Source: DASRDR01 sp044867785
GTDB taxonomy: Bacteria; Methylomirabilota; Methylomirabilia; Rokubacteriales; DASRDR01
Direction of reading: 5' to 3'
NCBI GenBank assembly: GCA_044867785.1
Contig: JBIOVM010000097.1
Span: 1 to 19,149, forward strand
Length of the DNA: 19,149 nucleotides
Of the stretch, positions 1-7,157 are shown one piece after another. Numbering within the stretch: position 1 is the stretch's first letter; each line of letters starts with the position of its first letter. The translations under genes were made by a program, and so were the position numbers. The notes under the pieces are model-generated. The model searched no databases. It was given only the letters and a program-made list of their open reading frames with translations, and was not told the origin of the DNA.

Positions 1-148
1 ATCGATCCGGCGGGCGGTGGCGCTGCTCGCCGACGGCTCGCTCGACCCGACTCCGCTCGTGACCCACGAGATGGGGCTGGCGGACGTGCCGCGAGCCCTG
101 GACCTCATGAGCCGAGGAGAAGCGCTCAAGGTTCTGATCCGCCCTTGA
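1..148 (+). CDS. Zinc-type alcohol dehydrogenase / quinone oxidoreductase, C-terminal fragment
   Basis: Only the last 48 codons are present, read in frame from base 2 to a TGA at 146-148; the gene begins outside the window. The translated tail runs IRRAVALLADGSLDP, then PLVTHEMGLADVPRALDLM, and ends EALKVLIRP. This matches the C-terminus of medium-chain dehydrogenase/reductase proteins, where a helix with an A-x-x-L-x-x-G-x-(I/L)-x-P pattern precedes a T-H-x-x-x-L-x-x-x-x-x-A segment and a final K-V-x-(I/V) strand. The NAD(P)- and zinc-binding parts are missing, so substrate and metal use cannot be judged. The next gene starts 13 nt downstream on the same strand. Confidence 0.6.
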   Translation, partial: SIRRAVALLADGSLDPTPLVTHEMGLADVPRALDLMSRGEALKVLIRP

Positions 149-161
149 CGCGACTGCGGAC

Positions 162-767
162 GTGACCACAGGCGGCGGCCGTCGCACCTGGGTAGGGGGA
201 CTGCTGGCCGCCGCGGCGGCGCTCGGGCTGGCTGCCGGAACGTGCGCGGCGGACCCCATCGCCGCCGGCGTCCGCGACGTGGGGCTGGGCGGCGCCATCT
301 CGATCAGCCACGGCACCGAGGACGGGTTCGACACCGTCACGGGCCTCCAGCTCCTGCCGCACTTCGGCCTGATCGTCTCCGACACCCTGGGGCCGGGCTG
401 GCTCCGGGGGAACCTCGAGGCCCTGCTCGAGCCGACGCTGGTGCACCTCGACAGTGGAGTGGGCACGTCGACCGTGGTGGGACTCTCGGCGCTCGCGCGG
501 TGGATCTTCGCGGGACGGGGCCGCTTTCGGCCGTACGTCGAGGCGGGGGCGGGGATGCTCGTCGGCGAAACGGCGCTCCAGCAGACCGACTGTAACCTCA
601 ACTTCGTCCTGCACGCCGGTCCCGGGATTCTCGTCTTCCTGTCCGATCGGACGGCCTTGACCGCGGGTTACCGCTTCCAGCACATCTCCAACGGATCGCA
701 GTGCAGCTTCAATCCCGGGATCAACTCGAGCGCCCTCTACGTGGGCGTCAATTACTTCTTCCGGTGA
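162..767 (+). CDS. PagL-like lipid A 3-O-deacylase (acyloxyacyl hydrolase family), outer membrane
   Basis: A 201-residue protein starting at GTG. Residues about 8-30 form a signal peptide: RR, then an Ala/Leu-rich core, then a GTCAA-D cleavage region. The rest has alternating amphipathic strands and ends in an aromatic residue plus Arg (YFFR), as outer-membrane beta barrels do. The key match is H174-I-S176-N177 followed by NPGIN at 184-188. This is the His-x-Ser-Asn signature of PagL-type enzymes, which remove the 3-linked acyl chain from lipid A at the outer membrane. In Pseudomonas PagL the catalytic triad is Ser-His-Glu; the position 12 residues after the Ser is Asn188 here, so activity is uncertain. 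No Shine-Dalgarno sequence is obvious. Only 13 nt separate it from the preceding dehydrogenase, so the two may be co-transcribed. Confidence 0.75.
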   Translation: MTTGGGRRTWVGGLLAAAAALGLAAGTCAADPIAAGVRDVGLGGAISISHGTEDGFDTVTGLQLLPHFGLIVSDTLGPGWLRGNLEALLEPTLVHLDSGVGTSTVVGLSALARWIFAGRGRFRPYVEAGAGMLVGETALQQTDCNLNFVLHAGPGILVFLSDRTALTAGYRFQHISNGSQCSFNPGINSSALYVGVNYFFR

Positions 768-773
768 CGGCGC

Positions 774-787
774 CGGGCGTGCGCCCG
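774..787 (+). terminator. Small hairpin after the PagL-like gene
   Basis: CGGGC (774-778), loop GTGC, GCCCG (783-787), beginning 6 nt after the stop codon and followed by TTGCTTGCG. The stem is only 5 bp and there is no uninterrupted T-run, so this is at best a weak terminator. Confidence 0.25.
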
Positions 788-791
788 TTGC

Positions 792-821
792 TTGCGTCGG
801 CCGGCCTGCGCCCCCTATACT
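792..821 (+). promoter_or_regulatory. Predicted promoter of ispH, probably leaderless
   Basis: TTGCGT (792-797) and TATACT (816-821) are separated by 18 bp. TATACT is one base from the sigma70 -10 consensus. The ATG follows after only 8 bases, so a normal initiation distance puts the first transcribed base at or next to the start codon. The GAGGG beside the -10 would then not be in the mRNA. Confidence 0.55.
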
Positions 822-829
822 GAGGGCCG

Positions 830-1843
830 ATGAAACCCTCGGGTCACGAGCACCCGCCGAATCCCGCCGCGGCGCCGCTGGCCGAGATCGTCCTGGCGGG
901 CCCGCGTGGCTTCTGTGCCGGCGTCGAGCGGGCCATCGAGATCGTCGAGCAGGCCCTCGAGGTCGTCGGCGTGCCGATCTACGTGCGGCGGGAGATCGTC
1001 CACAACCGCCACGTGGTCGAGGCGCTCCGGACGAAGGGAGCCGTCTTCGTGGACGAGCTCGACGAGGTGCCCGCGGGCGCGACGGTCATCTTCAGCGCTC
1101 ACGGGGTGTCGCCGGCGGTGCGGGAGGCGGCCGTCACCCGCCGGCTCCGGGTGATCGACGCCACGTGCCCGCTGGTCACGAAAGTCCACCTGGAGGCGAT
1201 CCGGTACGCGCGCGAAGGGCGTACGATCGTGCTGGTCGGCCACGCGGACCACGACGAGGTGATCGGAACACTGGGCGAGGCGCCCCGAAGGATCGTCGTC
1301 ATCGACTCGGTCGAGGAGGCCGAGGAGCTGGTGGTCGAGGATCCCGAGAAGGTCGCCTACCTGACCCAGACGACGCTGTCGGTGGACGACACCCGGGCGG
1401 TCATCGAGGTGCTCCGGCGACGGTTTCCGGCGATCCTGGGGCCCGCGCGGGACGACATCTGCTACGCCACGCAGAACCGCCAGGCCGCCGTCAAGCGCCT
1501 GGCCAACGACGTGGACCTGGTGCTGGTGCTGGGGGCGGCCAACAGCTCCAACGCGAACCGGCTCCGGGAGGTCGCCGAAGCGCTGGGGACTCACGCGCGG
1601 CTGATCAACGACGTCCGCGACATCCGTCCGGAGTGGCTCGCTGGCTGCCGCCGCATCGGGGTGACGGCGGGCGCGTCGACCCCCGAGTTCCTGGTGCGCG
1701 AGGTGGTCGATTACCTCGGCGCGTGGGGCGCGCCCTCGGTGCGGGAGCTCCACGTGGTGGAGGAGGATGTTCGCTTCGGCCTGCCCCACGAGCTGCTCGA
1801 GATCGCGCGGCAGAAGCAGGCGGCGTCGGCCGCCGCGTCGTAG
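830..1843 (+). CDS. ispH: 4-hydroxy-3-methylbut-2-enyl diphosphate reductase (IspH/LytB)
   Basis: A 337-residue cytosolic iron-sulfur enzyme for the last step of the MEP pathway, turning HMBPP into IPP and DMAPP. The three cluster-binding cysteines are in place: C29 in RGFCAGVERA, C113 in DATCPLVTKVH, and C211 in DICYATQNRQ. The segment GHADHDEVIGTLG (137-149) carries H141 and E143, matching the catalytic His124/Glu126 of the E. coli enzyme. SAHGV (89-93) and NSSN after C211 are further substrate-binding signatures. The first 17 residues are a poorly conserved Pro/His-rich extension. ATG at 830 is preferred because a good -10 box lies just upstream. The next gene begins 48 nt downstream, with a 6-bp hairpin (1859-1876) between them, so read-through is possible. 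Confidence 0.96.
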   Translation: MKPSGHEHPPNPAAAPLAEIVLAGPRGFCAGVERAIEIVEQALEVVGVPIYVRREIVHNRHVVEALRTKGAVFVDELDEVPAGATVIFSAHGVSPAVREAAVTRRLRVIDATCPLVTKVHLEAIRYAREGRTIVLVGHADHDEVIGTLGEAPRRIVVIDSVEEAEELVVEDPEKVAYLTQTTLSVDDTRAVIEVLRRRFPAILGPARDDICYATQNRQAAVKRLANDVDLVLVLGAANSSNANRLREVAEALGTHARLINDVRDIRPEWLAGCRRIGVTAGASTPEFLVREVVDYLGAWGAPSVRELHVVEEDVRFGLPHELLEIARQKQAASAAAS

Positions 1844-1891
1844 TTCCCACCGCTTGCCCGCCGGGCCTGGCCGGCGAGTTCCGGGCTCCGC

Positions 1892-3127
1892 GTGAGCCCC
1901 GCGCGCGAAGCGTCCGCCGTCGTCGTCGGAGGCGGCATCTGGGGATGCGCGATCGCCTACCATCTGGCCCGAGCCGGCCTCCGCGACGTCGTGGTCCTCG
2001 AGCGGCGGGACCTCGCCTGCGGGAACACCCCCCAGGCCGCGGGCCTGGTCGGTCAGCTCCGCTCCACCGAGCTGATGGTCCGGTCGATCCATGGTGTTGT
2101 CACGCGACTCACGAGTTGGTCGAGCGAGCACGGTGAGGAGAGCGGCTTCCGCCAAGTCGGGAGCCTGAAGATCGCGCTGACGGAGGGCCGTGTTCGCGAG
2201 CTCGAGACGCACGTCGCCCAGGCCCGCGCGTGGGGTCTCGACGTGGAGCTGATCTCCGCGGCTCAAGCCGTGGCCCGGGTGCCTTTCCTGGACACCCGCG
2301 GGGTCCGGGCCGCCGCGTGGATCCCCGGAGACGGATACGTCGAGCCCTACACCCTGGCCATGGCGATCGCGCGCGCGGCGCGGCGCCTGGGCGTCACGTT
2401 CGAGACCGATCGGCCGGTGACCGCGATCCATATCGCGCGGGGGACCGTGCGCGGGGTCGAGACCCCCTCGGGGGCGGTGGAGTCCCCGCGGGTCGTGGTG
2501 GCGGCCGGTCCTTGGGTCGAGCGGGTGGCGGCGGCGGTCGGCCTCGCCGTCGACACGGTGCCGCTCCGACATCAGCACTGGACGACGACGCCGATGGCCT
2601 CCGTGCCCGGGGACTTGCCGGTCGTGCGGGTCCCTGACGCTTCCGTCTACATCCGGCCCGAGGTGGGCGGGCTCATGCTCGGCGGCTTCGAGGCGCGGCC
2701 GAAGGCCTTCTCGATGGCCGATCTCCCGCAGACGTTCGAGATCGAGCACACCGAGAAGGATCTGGGGGTGCTGGAAGAGCTGGCGAGCGGCCTGACGCGC
2801 GCCTTCCCCGCGCTGGACGGCGCCCCGGTCCTCAAGGGCTGCGCCGGGCTCCCCACCTTCACGCCGGACGGCAACTACCTGCTCGGCCCCGTCCCGACGC
2901 TCCGCGGGCTCTGGGTCGCCGCCGGCTGCAACGCGATCGGCATCGCGGGATCGCTCCTCGTCGGGGAGTGGATGAGCGAGATGGTCATGGAAGGGCGGAC
3001 GGCGGCCGACACGCGGAGCCAGGCTCTGGATCGGTTCGGGCCGCGCTACGCGGAGCGCCGCCGGTTGCGCGAGGCCTGCGAGTCGATCTACGGGAACTTC
3101 TACAGCCTGGACAAGGGAGCCTTCTGA
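1892..3127 (+). CDS. FAD-dependent amine oxidoreductase (DAO family, dimethylglycine/sarcosine dehydrogenase-like)
   Basis: A 411-residue protein with an N-terminal FAD-binding Rossmann motif, VVVGGGIWGCAIAYHLARAG at about 10-29, then E37 at the end of the second strand. The segment with S65-I66-H67 lines up with the region of dimethylglycine dehydrogenase whose His is covalently bound to FAD. WIPGDGYVEPYTLA and the C-terminal CAGLPTFTPDGNYLLGPVP and GCNAIGIAGS are typical of the DAO fold. It ends at ESIYGNFYSLDKGAF, roughly where larger family members continue into folate-binding GcvT domains; those are absent. It probably oxidises a secondary or tertiary amino acid, but the substrate cannot be read. 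GTG at 1892 is the only usable start in frame and has no clear ribosome site. The gene lies 2 nt upstream of pyk, which implies co-transcription. Confidence 0.85.
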   Translation: MSPAREASAVVVGGGIWGCAIAYHLARAGLRDVVVLERRDLACGNTPQAAGLVGQLRSTELMVRSIHGVVTRLTSWSSEHGEESGFRQVGSLKIALTEGRVRELETHVAQARAWGLDVELISAAQAVARVPFLDTRGVRAAAWIPGDGYVEPYTLAMAIARAARRLGVTFETDRPVTAIHIARGTVRGVETPSGAVESPRVVVAAGPWVERVAAAVGLAVDTVPLRHQHWTTTPMASVPGDLPVVRVPDASVYIRPEVGGLMLGGFEARPKAFSMADLPQTFEIEHTEKDLGVLEELASGLTRAFPALDGAPVLKGCAGLPTFTPDGNYLLGPVPTLRGLWVAAGCNAIGIAGSLLVGEWMSEMVMEGRTAADTRSQALDRFGPRYAERRRLREACESIYGNFYSLDKGAF

Positions 3128-3129
3128 CG

Positions 3130-4557
3130 GTGGCCGAGGAGCGCTTCGCCAAGATCGTCTGCACCATCGGCCCCGCCTCCGTCCCCGAGGGCATCCTCGA
3201 GCAGATGGCGCGGGCCGGGATGGACGTGGCCCGACTGAACTTCTCCCACGGGACGCACGGGGAGCATCGCCAGGCGATCGAGCGCATCCGATCGGTGGAG
3301 GGGCGGATCGGGAAGCCGCTCGCGATTCTCCAGGACCTTCAGGGCCCGAAGATCCGGCTCGGCACGTTCGCCGGTGGTAGTGCGGTGCTGCGCCGCGGCG
3401 AGCTGTTCGTCCTGACGGCCGCGCCGCTCACCGGGACGGCCGAGCGGGCGAGCATCTCCTACGACGGCTTCGCCCGGGACGTGAAGCCGGGCGACCGCGT
3501 CCTGATCGACGACGGCCGAATGGCCCTCGACGTGGAGGAGGTGCGCGGCGAGGACGTGCTGTGCCGCGTCGTGACCGGCGGGGTGGTGAAGGACCACAAG
3601 GGCGTCAACCTTCCGCGCACGGCGGTCCGCCTGCCGATCCTGACCGACAAGGACCGGGAAGACCTCCGGTTCGGCCTTCGGCACGGGGTCGATTACATCG
3701 GCGTGTCGTTCGTGCGGTCGGCGGCGGATCTGCTGGAGGTCCGGGAGGTCATCAACGAGTTCCGCTCGGACGCCCAAGTTGTGGCGAAGCTGGAGCGCCC
3801 CGAGGCCCTCGGACGGCTCGACGAGATCCTGAACGCGACCGCCGCCGTCATGGTCGCGCGCGGCGACCTGGGCGTCGAGATGGCGATCGAGGAGGTCCCG
3901 ATCGCCCAGAAGGAGATCCTGCGCAAGGCCCGGCTGGCGCGGACGCCGGTCATCGTGGCCACGCAGATGCTCGAGTCCATGATCACGAACCTCCGCCCGA
4001 CCCGCGCCGAGGTGTCCGACGTCGCGAATGCCGTGCTGGACGGCACCGACGCGGTGATGCTCTCCGCCGAGTCGGCCACCGGCGCCTACCCGGTCGAGGC
4101 GGTCCGGGTCCTCGACCGCATCATCCGCCGAACGGAAGCCGCGTTCCCCCCGCAGACGATGGACCGCCCGCGACGCGGGGAGGTCTCGTTCCCGCAGGCG
4201 ATGTCGGATGCGGCCTCGTTCGCCGCCCAGGAGCTGAAGGCGCGCGCGATCGTGGCGTTCACGCAGTCCGGGTACACCGCCCGGCTCATCTCGCAGGATC
4301 GGCCGCCGGTGCCCATCATCGCGTTCACGCCCAACGAGCGCGTGCGCCGGCGCCTCACCCTCGACTGGGGCGTCGTGCCCCGGCTGATCAAGTCCCAGTC
4401 TTCCATCGACCAGATGGTGGTGGACATCGAGGCGAGCCTGCTCTCGGACCGCTCGGTCCGCTACAACGACATCCTGGTCATCGTGGGCGGCGCGCCGCTG
4501 GGGGTGCGCGGCACCGTCAACCTGCTGAAGTTGCACCGGGTCGGCGAGCACCGGTAG
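3130..4557 (+). CDS. pyk: Pyruvate kinase
   Basis: A 475-residue enzyme of usual length that transfers phosphate from PEP to ADP, the last step of glycolysis. Recognisable parts in order are KIVCTIGPAS (8-17), RLNFSHGTHGEH (35-46), ILQDLQGPKIR (66-76), the B-domain lid, VAKLERPEAL with the catalytic Lys, VMVARGDLGVEM, and VATQMLESM followed by RPTRAEVSDVANAV. An allosteric C domain completes it. Lys74 in QGPKIR replaces the Glu of K+-dependent enzymes such as rabbit muscle PK (Glu117), so this enzyme should be K+-independent. The start is GTG at 3130, because it leaves the usual short N-terminus and sits 10 nt after AAGGGAG (3113-3119). The reading frame continues further upstream, but that part overlaps the preceding oxidoreductase. 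The LABN gene follows 41 nt later. Confidence 0.96.
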   Translation: MAEERFAKIVCTIGPASVPEGILEQMARAGMDVARLNFSHGTHGEHRQAIERIRSVEGRIGKPLAILQDLQGPKIRLGTFAGGSAVLRRGELFVLTAAPLTGTAERASISYDGFARDVKPGDRVLIDDGRMALDVEEVRGEDVLCRVVTGGVVKDHKGVNLPRTAVRLPILTDKDREDLRFGLRHGVDYIGVSFVRSAADLLEVREVINEFRSDAQVVAKLERPEALGRLDEILNATAAVMVARGDLGVEMAIEEVPIAQKEILRKARLARTPVIVATQMLESMITNLRPTRAEVSDVANAVLDGTDAVMLSAESATGAYPVEAVRVLDRIIRRTEAAFPPQTMDRPRRGEVSFPQAMSDAASFAAQELKARAIVAFTQSGYTARLISQDRPPVPIIAFTPNERVRRRLTLDWGVVPRLIKSQSSIDQMVVDIEASLLSDRSVRYNDILVIVGGAPLGVRGTVNLLKLHRVGEHR

Positions 4558-4598
4558 AGCCTGGCTCGCGGGGCCGCGTCCGTGGGGGCGCGACGGGG

Positions 4599-4922
4599 AT
4601 GAACGAGGTGATCGGCAACTATCTCGGGGTGACGCTCACGCCGTGGAAGCTCGTCGGCTATCTGGGCGTCGTCCTGTTCGCCGGTCGCTGGGTGGTCCAG
4701 GTGTTCGCGTCGCGCGCGCGGGGCCGGCCGACCCTGCCGCGGCTGTTCTGGTACATGAGCGTGACCGGCAGCATGCTGCTGCTCGCGTACTTCACCTTCG
4801 GCAAGAACGACTCGGTCGGGATCCTGTCGAACCTCTTCCCGGTGTTCATCGCGGTCTACAACCTCTACCTCGACCTGCGGGGCCCCCGGCCGGACACGCA
4901 CCCGCCGCCGGGCGTCCCCTGA
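4599..4922 (+). CDS. LABN-domain membrane protein (lipid-A-disaccharide synthase N-terminal-like)
   Basis: A 107-residue protein with three predicted membrane segments, about 16-36, 50-67 and 72-93. The sequence matches the small LABN domain: TPWKLVGYLG, then GRWVVQVFASRARGR, FWYMSVTGSMLLLAY, and VFIAVYNLYLDLRG. The domain is named after extensions of LpxB but also occurs as a stand-alone protein, often near lipid A or glycolipid sugar-transfer genes. Its molecular role is not established, and no partner glycosyltransferase is next to it here. ATG at 4599 follows a short GGGG. It lies 41 nt after pyk on the same strand and ends at the convergent hairpins. Confidence 0.8.
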   Translation: MNEVIGNYLGVTLTPWKLVGYLGVVLFAGRWVVQVFASRARGRPTLPRLFWYMSVTGSMLLLAYFTFGKNDSVGILSNLFPVFIAVYNLYLDLRGPRPDTHPPPGVP

Positions 4923-4949
4923 GCAGTCGCGAGCCGCCGCCCCGGGCCA

Positions 4950-4983
4950 CCGGCGTCTCGCCGGCCTCTCCGGCAGCTGCCGG
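4950..4983. terminator. Paired GC hairpins between convergent genes
   Basis: CCGGCG (4950-4955), TCT, CGCCGG (4959-4964) is a 6-bp stem. The perfect 14-bp palindrome CCGGCAGCTGCCGG (4970-4983) follows directly. They fill the 76-nt gap between the convergent ends of the LABN gene (+) and gdhA (-). There are no T-runs, so a two-way terminator or 3'-end stabiliser is an inference from position and structure. Confidence 0.4.
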
Positions 4984-4998
4984 CGCGGGAGCCGAGGG

Positions 4999-6417
4999 CT
5001 ACGGGAAGATGCCGAGCTCCAGGTAGGAGGTCGCGACCTTCCGCAGGGCGTTCAGGAACGCGGCGGTGCGCAGGTCGGGGATCCGGGCGTCCTCGCGCAT
5101 CATCTCCCGGAGCTGGCGGTAGGCGCCGATCATCGTCTCCTCCAGCCCCGAGTTCACGAGGTCGATCTCGTCCGCGCCGCGCGCGATGCGCCGGCGCTCG
5201 TCCGCCGGGAAGGCGCGGCCCGTGGCTTTCTCGATCGCCGTCAGCATCCGCTCGGACGCCCCTTCCTCGAACCGCTTCGCGACCCGACCGAACCGGACGT
5301 GAGAGAGGTTCTTCACCCATTCGAAGTACGAGACGGTCACGCCCCCGGCGTTGAGGTAGATGTCGGGGATGATGAGGACGCCGCGCTCGAGGAGGATCCG
5401 CTCCGCGCCGAAGGTCGTCGGACCGTTGGCGCCCTCGGCGAGGATGCGGGCCCGGATCCGGGGGGCGTTGTCGACGGTGATCTGGCCCTCCAAGGCGGCC
5501 GGGATCAGGACGTCGCAGTCCAGCTCCAGCGCCTCGGCGGTCGGGAGCTCCCGGGCGCCGGGGAACCCGCGGATCGAGTTCGTCCAGCGTAGATGCTTCT
5601 GGACGGCCTCGACGTCGAGGCCGTTCTCCCGGTAGATGGCCCCGTCGCGCTCCGCCACCGCCACGACCAGGGCGCCCCCCTCCTGGCAGAACTTGGCCGT
5701 GTGGTAGCCCACGTTGCCGAAGCCCTGCACGACCACGCGTTTCCCTTCGAGTCCCGGCGAGAGCCCCAGCCGCTTCATGTCGTCCGCGTCGGCGCACGCC
5801 TCGCGGAGGCCGAAGTACACCCCGCGGCCCGTCGCCTCGGTGCGGCCGCGGATGCCGCCCTGGGAGACCGGCTTCCCCGTCACGCAGGCCAGGGCATCGA
5901 TCTGCCCGGGGTTGAAGGCGGAGTAGGTGTCGGCGATCCACGCCATCTCGCGGGAGCTCGTGCCGTAGTCGGGCGCCGGGACGTCGAGGCCCGGGCCGAT
6001 GAAGTTCTTCTTGAGCAGCTCGGCGGTGTACCGGCGCGTGATGCGCTCCATCTCCTCCGGGTTGTACCTCTTGGCCTCGATCTGCACACCGCCCTTGGCC
6101 CCGCCGAACGGGACGTCGACGATGGCGCACTTGTACGTCATGAGCGCGGCCAGCGCCTTGACCTCGTCCTCGTTGACCTCCGCGGCGTACCGGATGCCTC
6201 CCTTGACGGGAAGCTTGTGGTGGCTGTGCTGGACCCGCCATCCGGAGATGACCTCGTAGCCGCGCCGGGTCCTCACCGGGAACTGGAAGGCGTAGACGCT
6301 GTTACACGCCTTGATCTGGTCGAGCAGGCCGCGGGGGTAGTCGGTGAGCGCGGCGGCTCGCTCGAAGTGGAGGTTGACCGTCTCGAAGAAGGTGGGGGCG
6401 GCGTTCGATGTGGTCAT
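4999..6417 (-). CDS. gdhA: Glutamate dehydrogenase (Glu/Leu/Phe/Val dehydrogenase family)
   Basis: A 472-residue cytosolic enzyme interconverting glutamate with 2-oxoglutarate and ammonium. The substrate domain shows K72 in LPVKGGIRY, K96 in MTYKCA, and the catalytic Lys108 in VPFGGAKGGVQ. D150 in DVPAPDYGTSSREM is the catalytic Asp. The coenzyme domain has GFGNVG at 232-237 and AERDG at the end of the second strand; an acidic residue there is compatible with NAD+ but not decisive. EGANGPTT and YLNAGGVTVSYFEWVKN are typical of GDH and argue against leucine or phenylalanine dehydrogenase. ATG at 6417 lies 3 nt after the stop of the RraA-family gene, so translation is probably coupled. It is the last gene of the unit that starts with ligA. 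Confidence 0.93.
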   Translation of the reverse strand: MTTSNAAPTFFETVNLHFERAAALTDYPRGLLDQIKACNSVYAFQFPVRTRRGYEVISGWRVQHSHHKLPVKGGIRYAAEVNEDEVKALAALMTYKCAIVDVPFGGAKGGVQIEAKRYNPEEMERITRRYTAELLKKNFIGPGLDVPAPDYGTSSREMAWIADTYSAFNPGQIDALACVTGKPVSQGGIRGRTEATGRGVYFGLREACADADDMKRLGLSPGLEGKRVVVQGFGNVGYHTAKFCQEGGALVVAVAERDGAIYRENGLDVEAVQKHLRWTNSIRGFPGARELPTAEALELDCDVLIPAALEGQITVDNAPRIRARILAEGANGPTTFGAERILLERGVLIIPDIYLNAGGVTVSYFEWVKNLSHVRFGRVAKRFEEGASERMLTAIEKATGRAFPADERRRIARGADEIDLVNSGLEETMIGAYRQLREMMREDARIPDLRTAAFLNALRKVATSYLELGIFP

Positions 6418-6420
6418 CGC

Positions 6421-7116
6421 CTAGTACGACTGCCGCATGGCGGTCCGGGCCGCCTTGAGCTCGTCGACGGTCACGCCCGGCTTCTGGCAGACCGCGATCA
6501 TCTTGCGCTCGCGGGCCTCGATCCGGGCGGCCGCCTCCGGGATCCTCGCGGCGATGTCGGGGGGCACGACCACGACGCCGTGCTGATCGCCGTGGAGGAG
6601 GTCGCCGGGCCGGATCCACAGGCCGCCCACCTTCACCGGAAGGCCGAAGTCCACCATGTGCACGTAGGCGTGCGACACGGACACGTGCGCCGAGAAGAAG
6701 TGGAACCCGGCGTCCTCGGCCTCCGGCAGGTCGCGGACGGTTCCGTCGGTCACCACGCCCAGGCATCCGAGCGCCCGGTGGATGTTGGCCTGCACCTCGC
6801 CCCAGTACGCGCCCTGGCCCCGCGGCTCGTCGACGTCGTGCATCACCACGACGCGGGGCCCGGGGCTCGCCGCGACGTGGTCCCACCACGCGAACTCGTT
6901 CGCGCGGTGGCCATCGAGGGGTTGCGGCTCCGCGCGAATCAGCGCCGTCACCGCGTATCCGACCATGGCCGGCAGCCGGGGGAAGCGGCACACGATGTCC
7001 GAGGACACGAAGCCGGTGTTCCACGGCTTCACGTTGAAGGTCTCGATCGCGTTGGCGACGGTCGGGGAGGAGATCCGGGAGAGCTCGGCGAGGACCTTGG
7101 GGTCGAGGGGCGTCAT
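6421..7116 (-). CDS. RraA / 4-hydroxy-4-methyl-2-oxoglutarate aldolase family protein
   Basis: A 231-residue protein of the RraA-like fold, which includes class II pyruvate aldolases and the RNase E inhibitor RraA. AYWGEVQANIHRALGCLG (about 103-120) leads into VVTDGTVRDLPEAEDAG, where R128-D129 corresponds to the pyruvate-binding Arg and metal-binding Asp of the aldolases. IRPGDLLHGDQHGVVVVP is the usual second signature, with His where Asp is common (D-x-D-G becomes D-Q-H-G). Presence of the R-D pair favours a metal-dependent lyase over a pure RNase regulator, but the substrate is unknown. The ATG has a strong ribosome site (AAAGGAGA), one of the few in this window. It is coupled to GDH downstream; both could act on 2-oxoglutarate-like acids. 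Confidence 0.8.
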   Translation of the reverse strand: MTPLDPKVLAELSRISSPTVANAIETFNVKPWNTGFVSSDIVCRFPRLPAMVGYAVTALIRAEPQPLDGHRANEFAWWDHVAASPGPRVVVMHDVDEPRGQGAYWGEVQANIHRALGCLGVVTDGTVRDLPEAEDAGFHFFSAHVSVSHAYVHMVDFGLPVKVGGLWIRPGDLLHGDQHGVVVVPPDIAARIPEAAARIEARERKMIAVCQKPGVTVDELKAARTAMRQSY

Positions 7117-7120
7117 GCAT

Positions 7121-7128
7121 TCTCCTTT
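7121..7128 (-). promoter_or_regulatory. Strong Shine-Dalgarno of the RraA-family gene
   Basis: AAAGGAGA on the minus strand, 4 nt before the ATG at 7116. Most other starts in the window have weak sites or none, so this one fixes the start and suggests efficient internal initiation on the operon mRNA. Confidence 0.75.
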
Positions 7129-7157
7129 GCGCCCCGGCACGCGGCCGGCGCGGAGGT

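Noticed and set aside
822..826. GAGGG before ispH as a Shine-Dalgarno
   Set aside because: It lies directly beside the predicted -10 box; if that promoter is used, this sequence is not transcribed. It stays possible only if transcription starts further upstream.
1859..1876. 6-bp hairpin between ispH and the oxidoreductase as a terminator
   Set aside because: Short stem, no T-run, genes on the same strand, and such stems arise easily at this GC level.
815..2749. 644-codon minus-strand frame opposite ispH and the oxidoreductase
   Set aside because: Low-complexity Arg/Asp/His-rich translation; ispH on the other strand has all its catalytic residues.
2968..3129. Extended pyruvate kinase start upstream of 3130
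   Set aside because: It would overlap the oxidoreductase gene with non-homologous residues; GTG at 3130 gives the normal pyruvate kinase N-terminus and a ribosome site.
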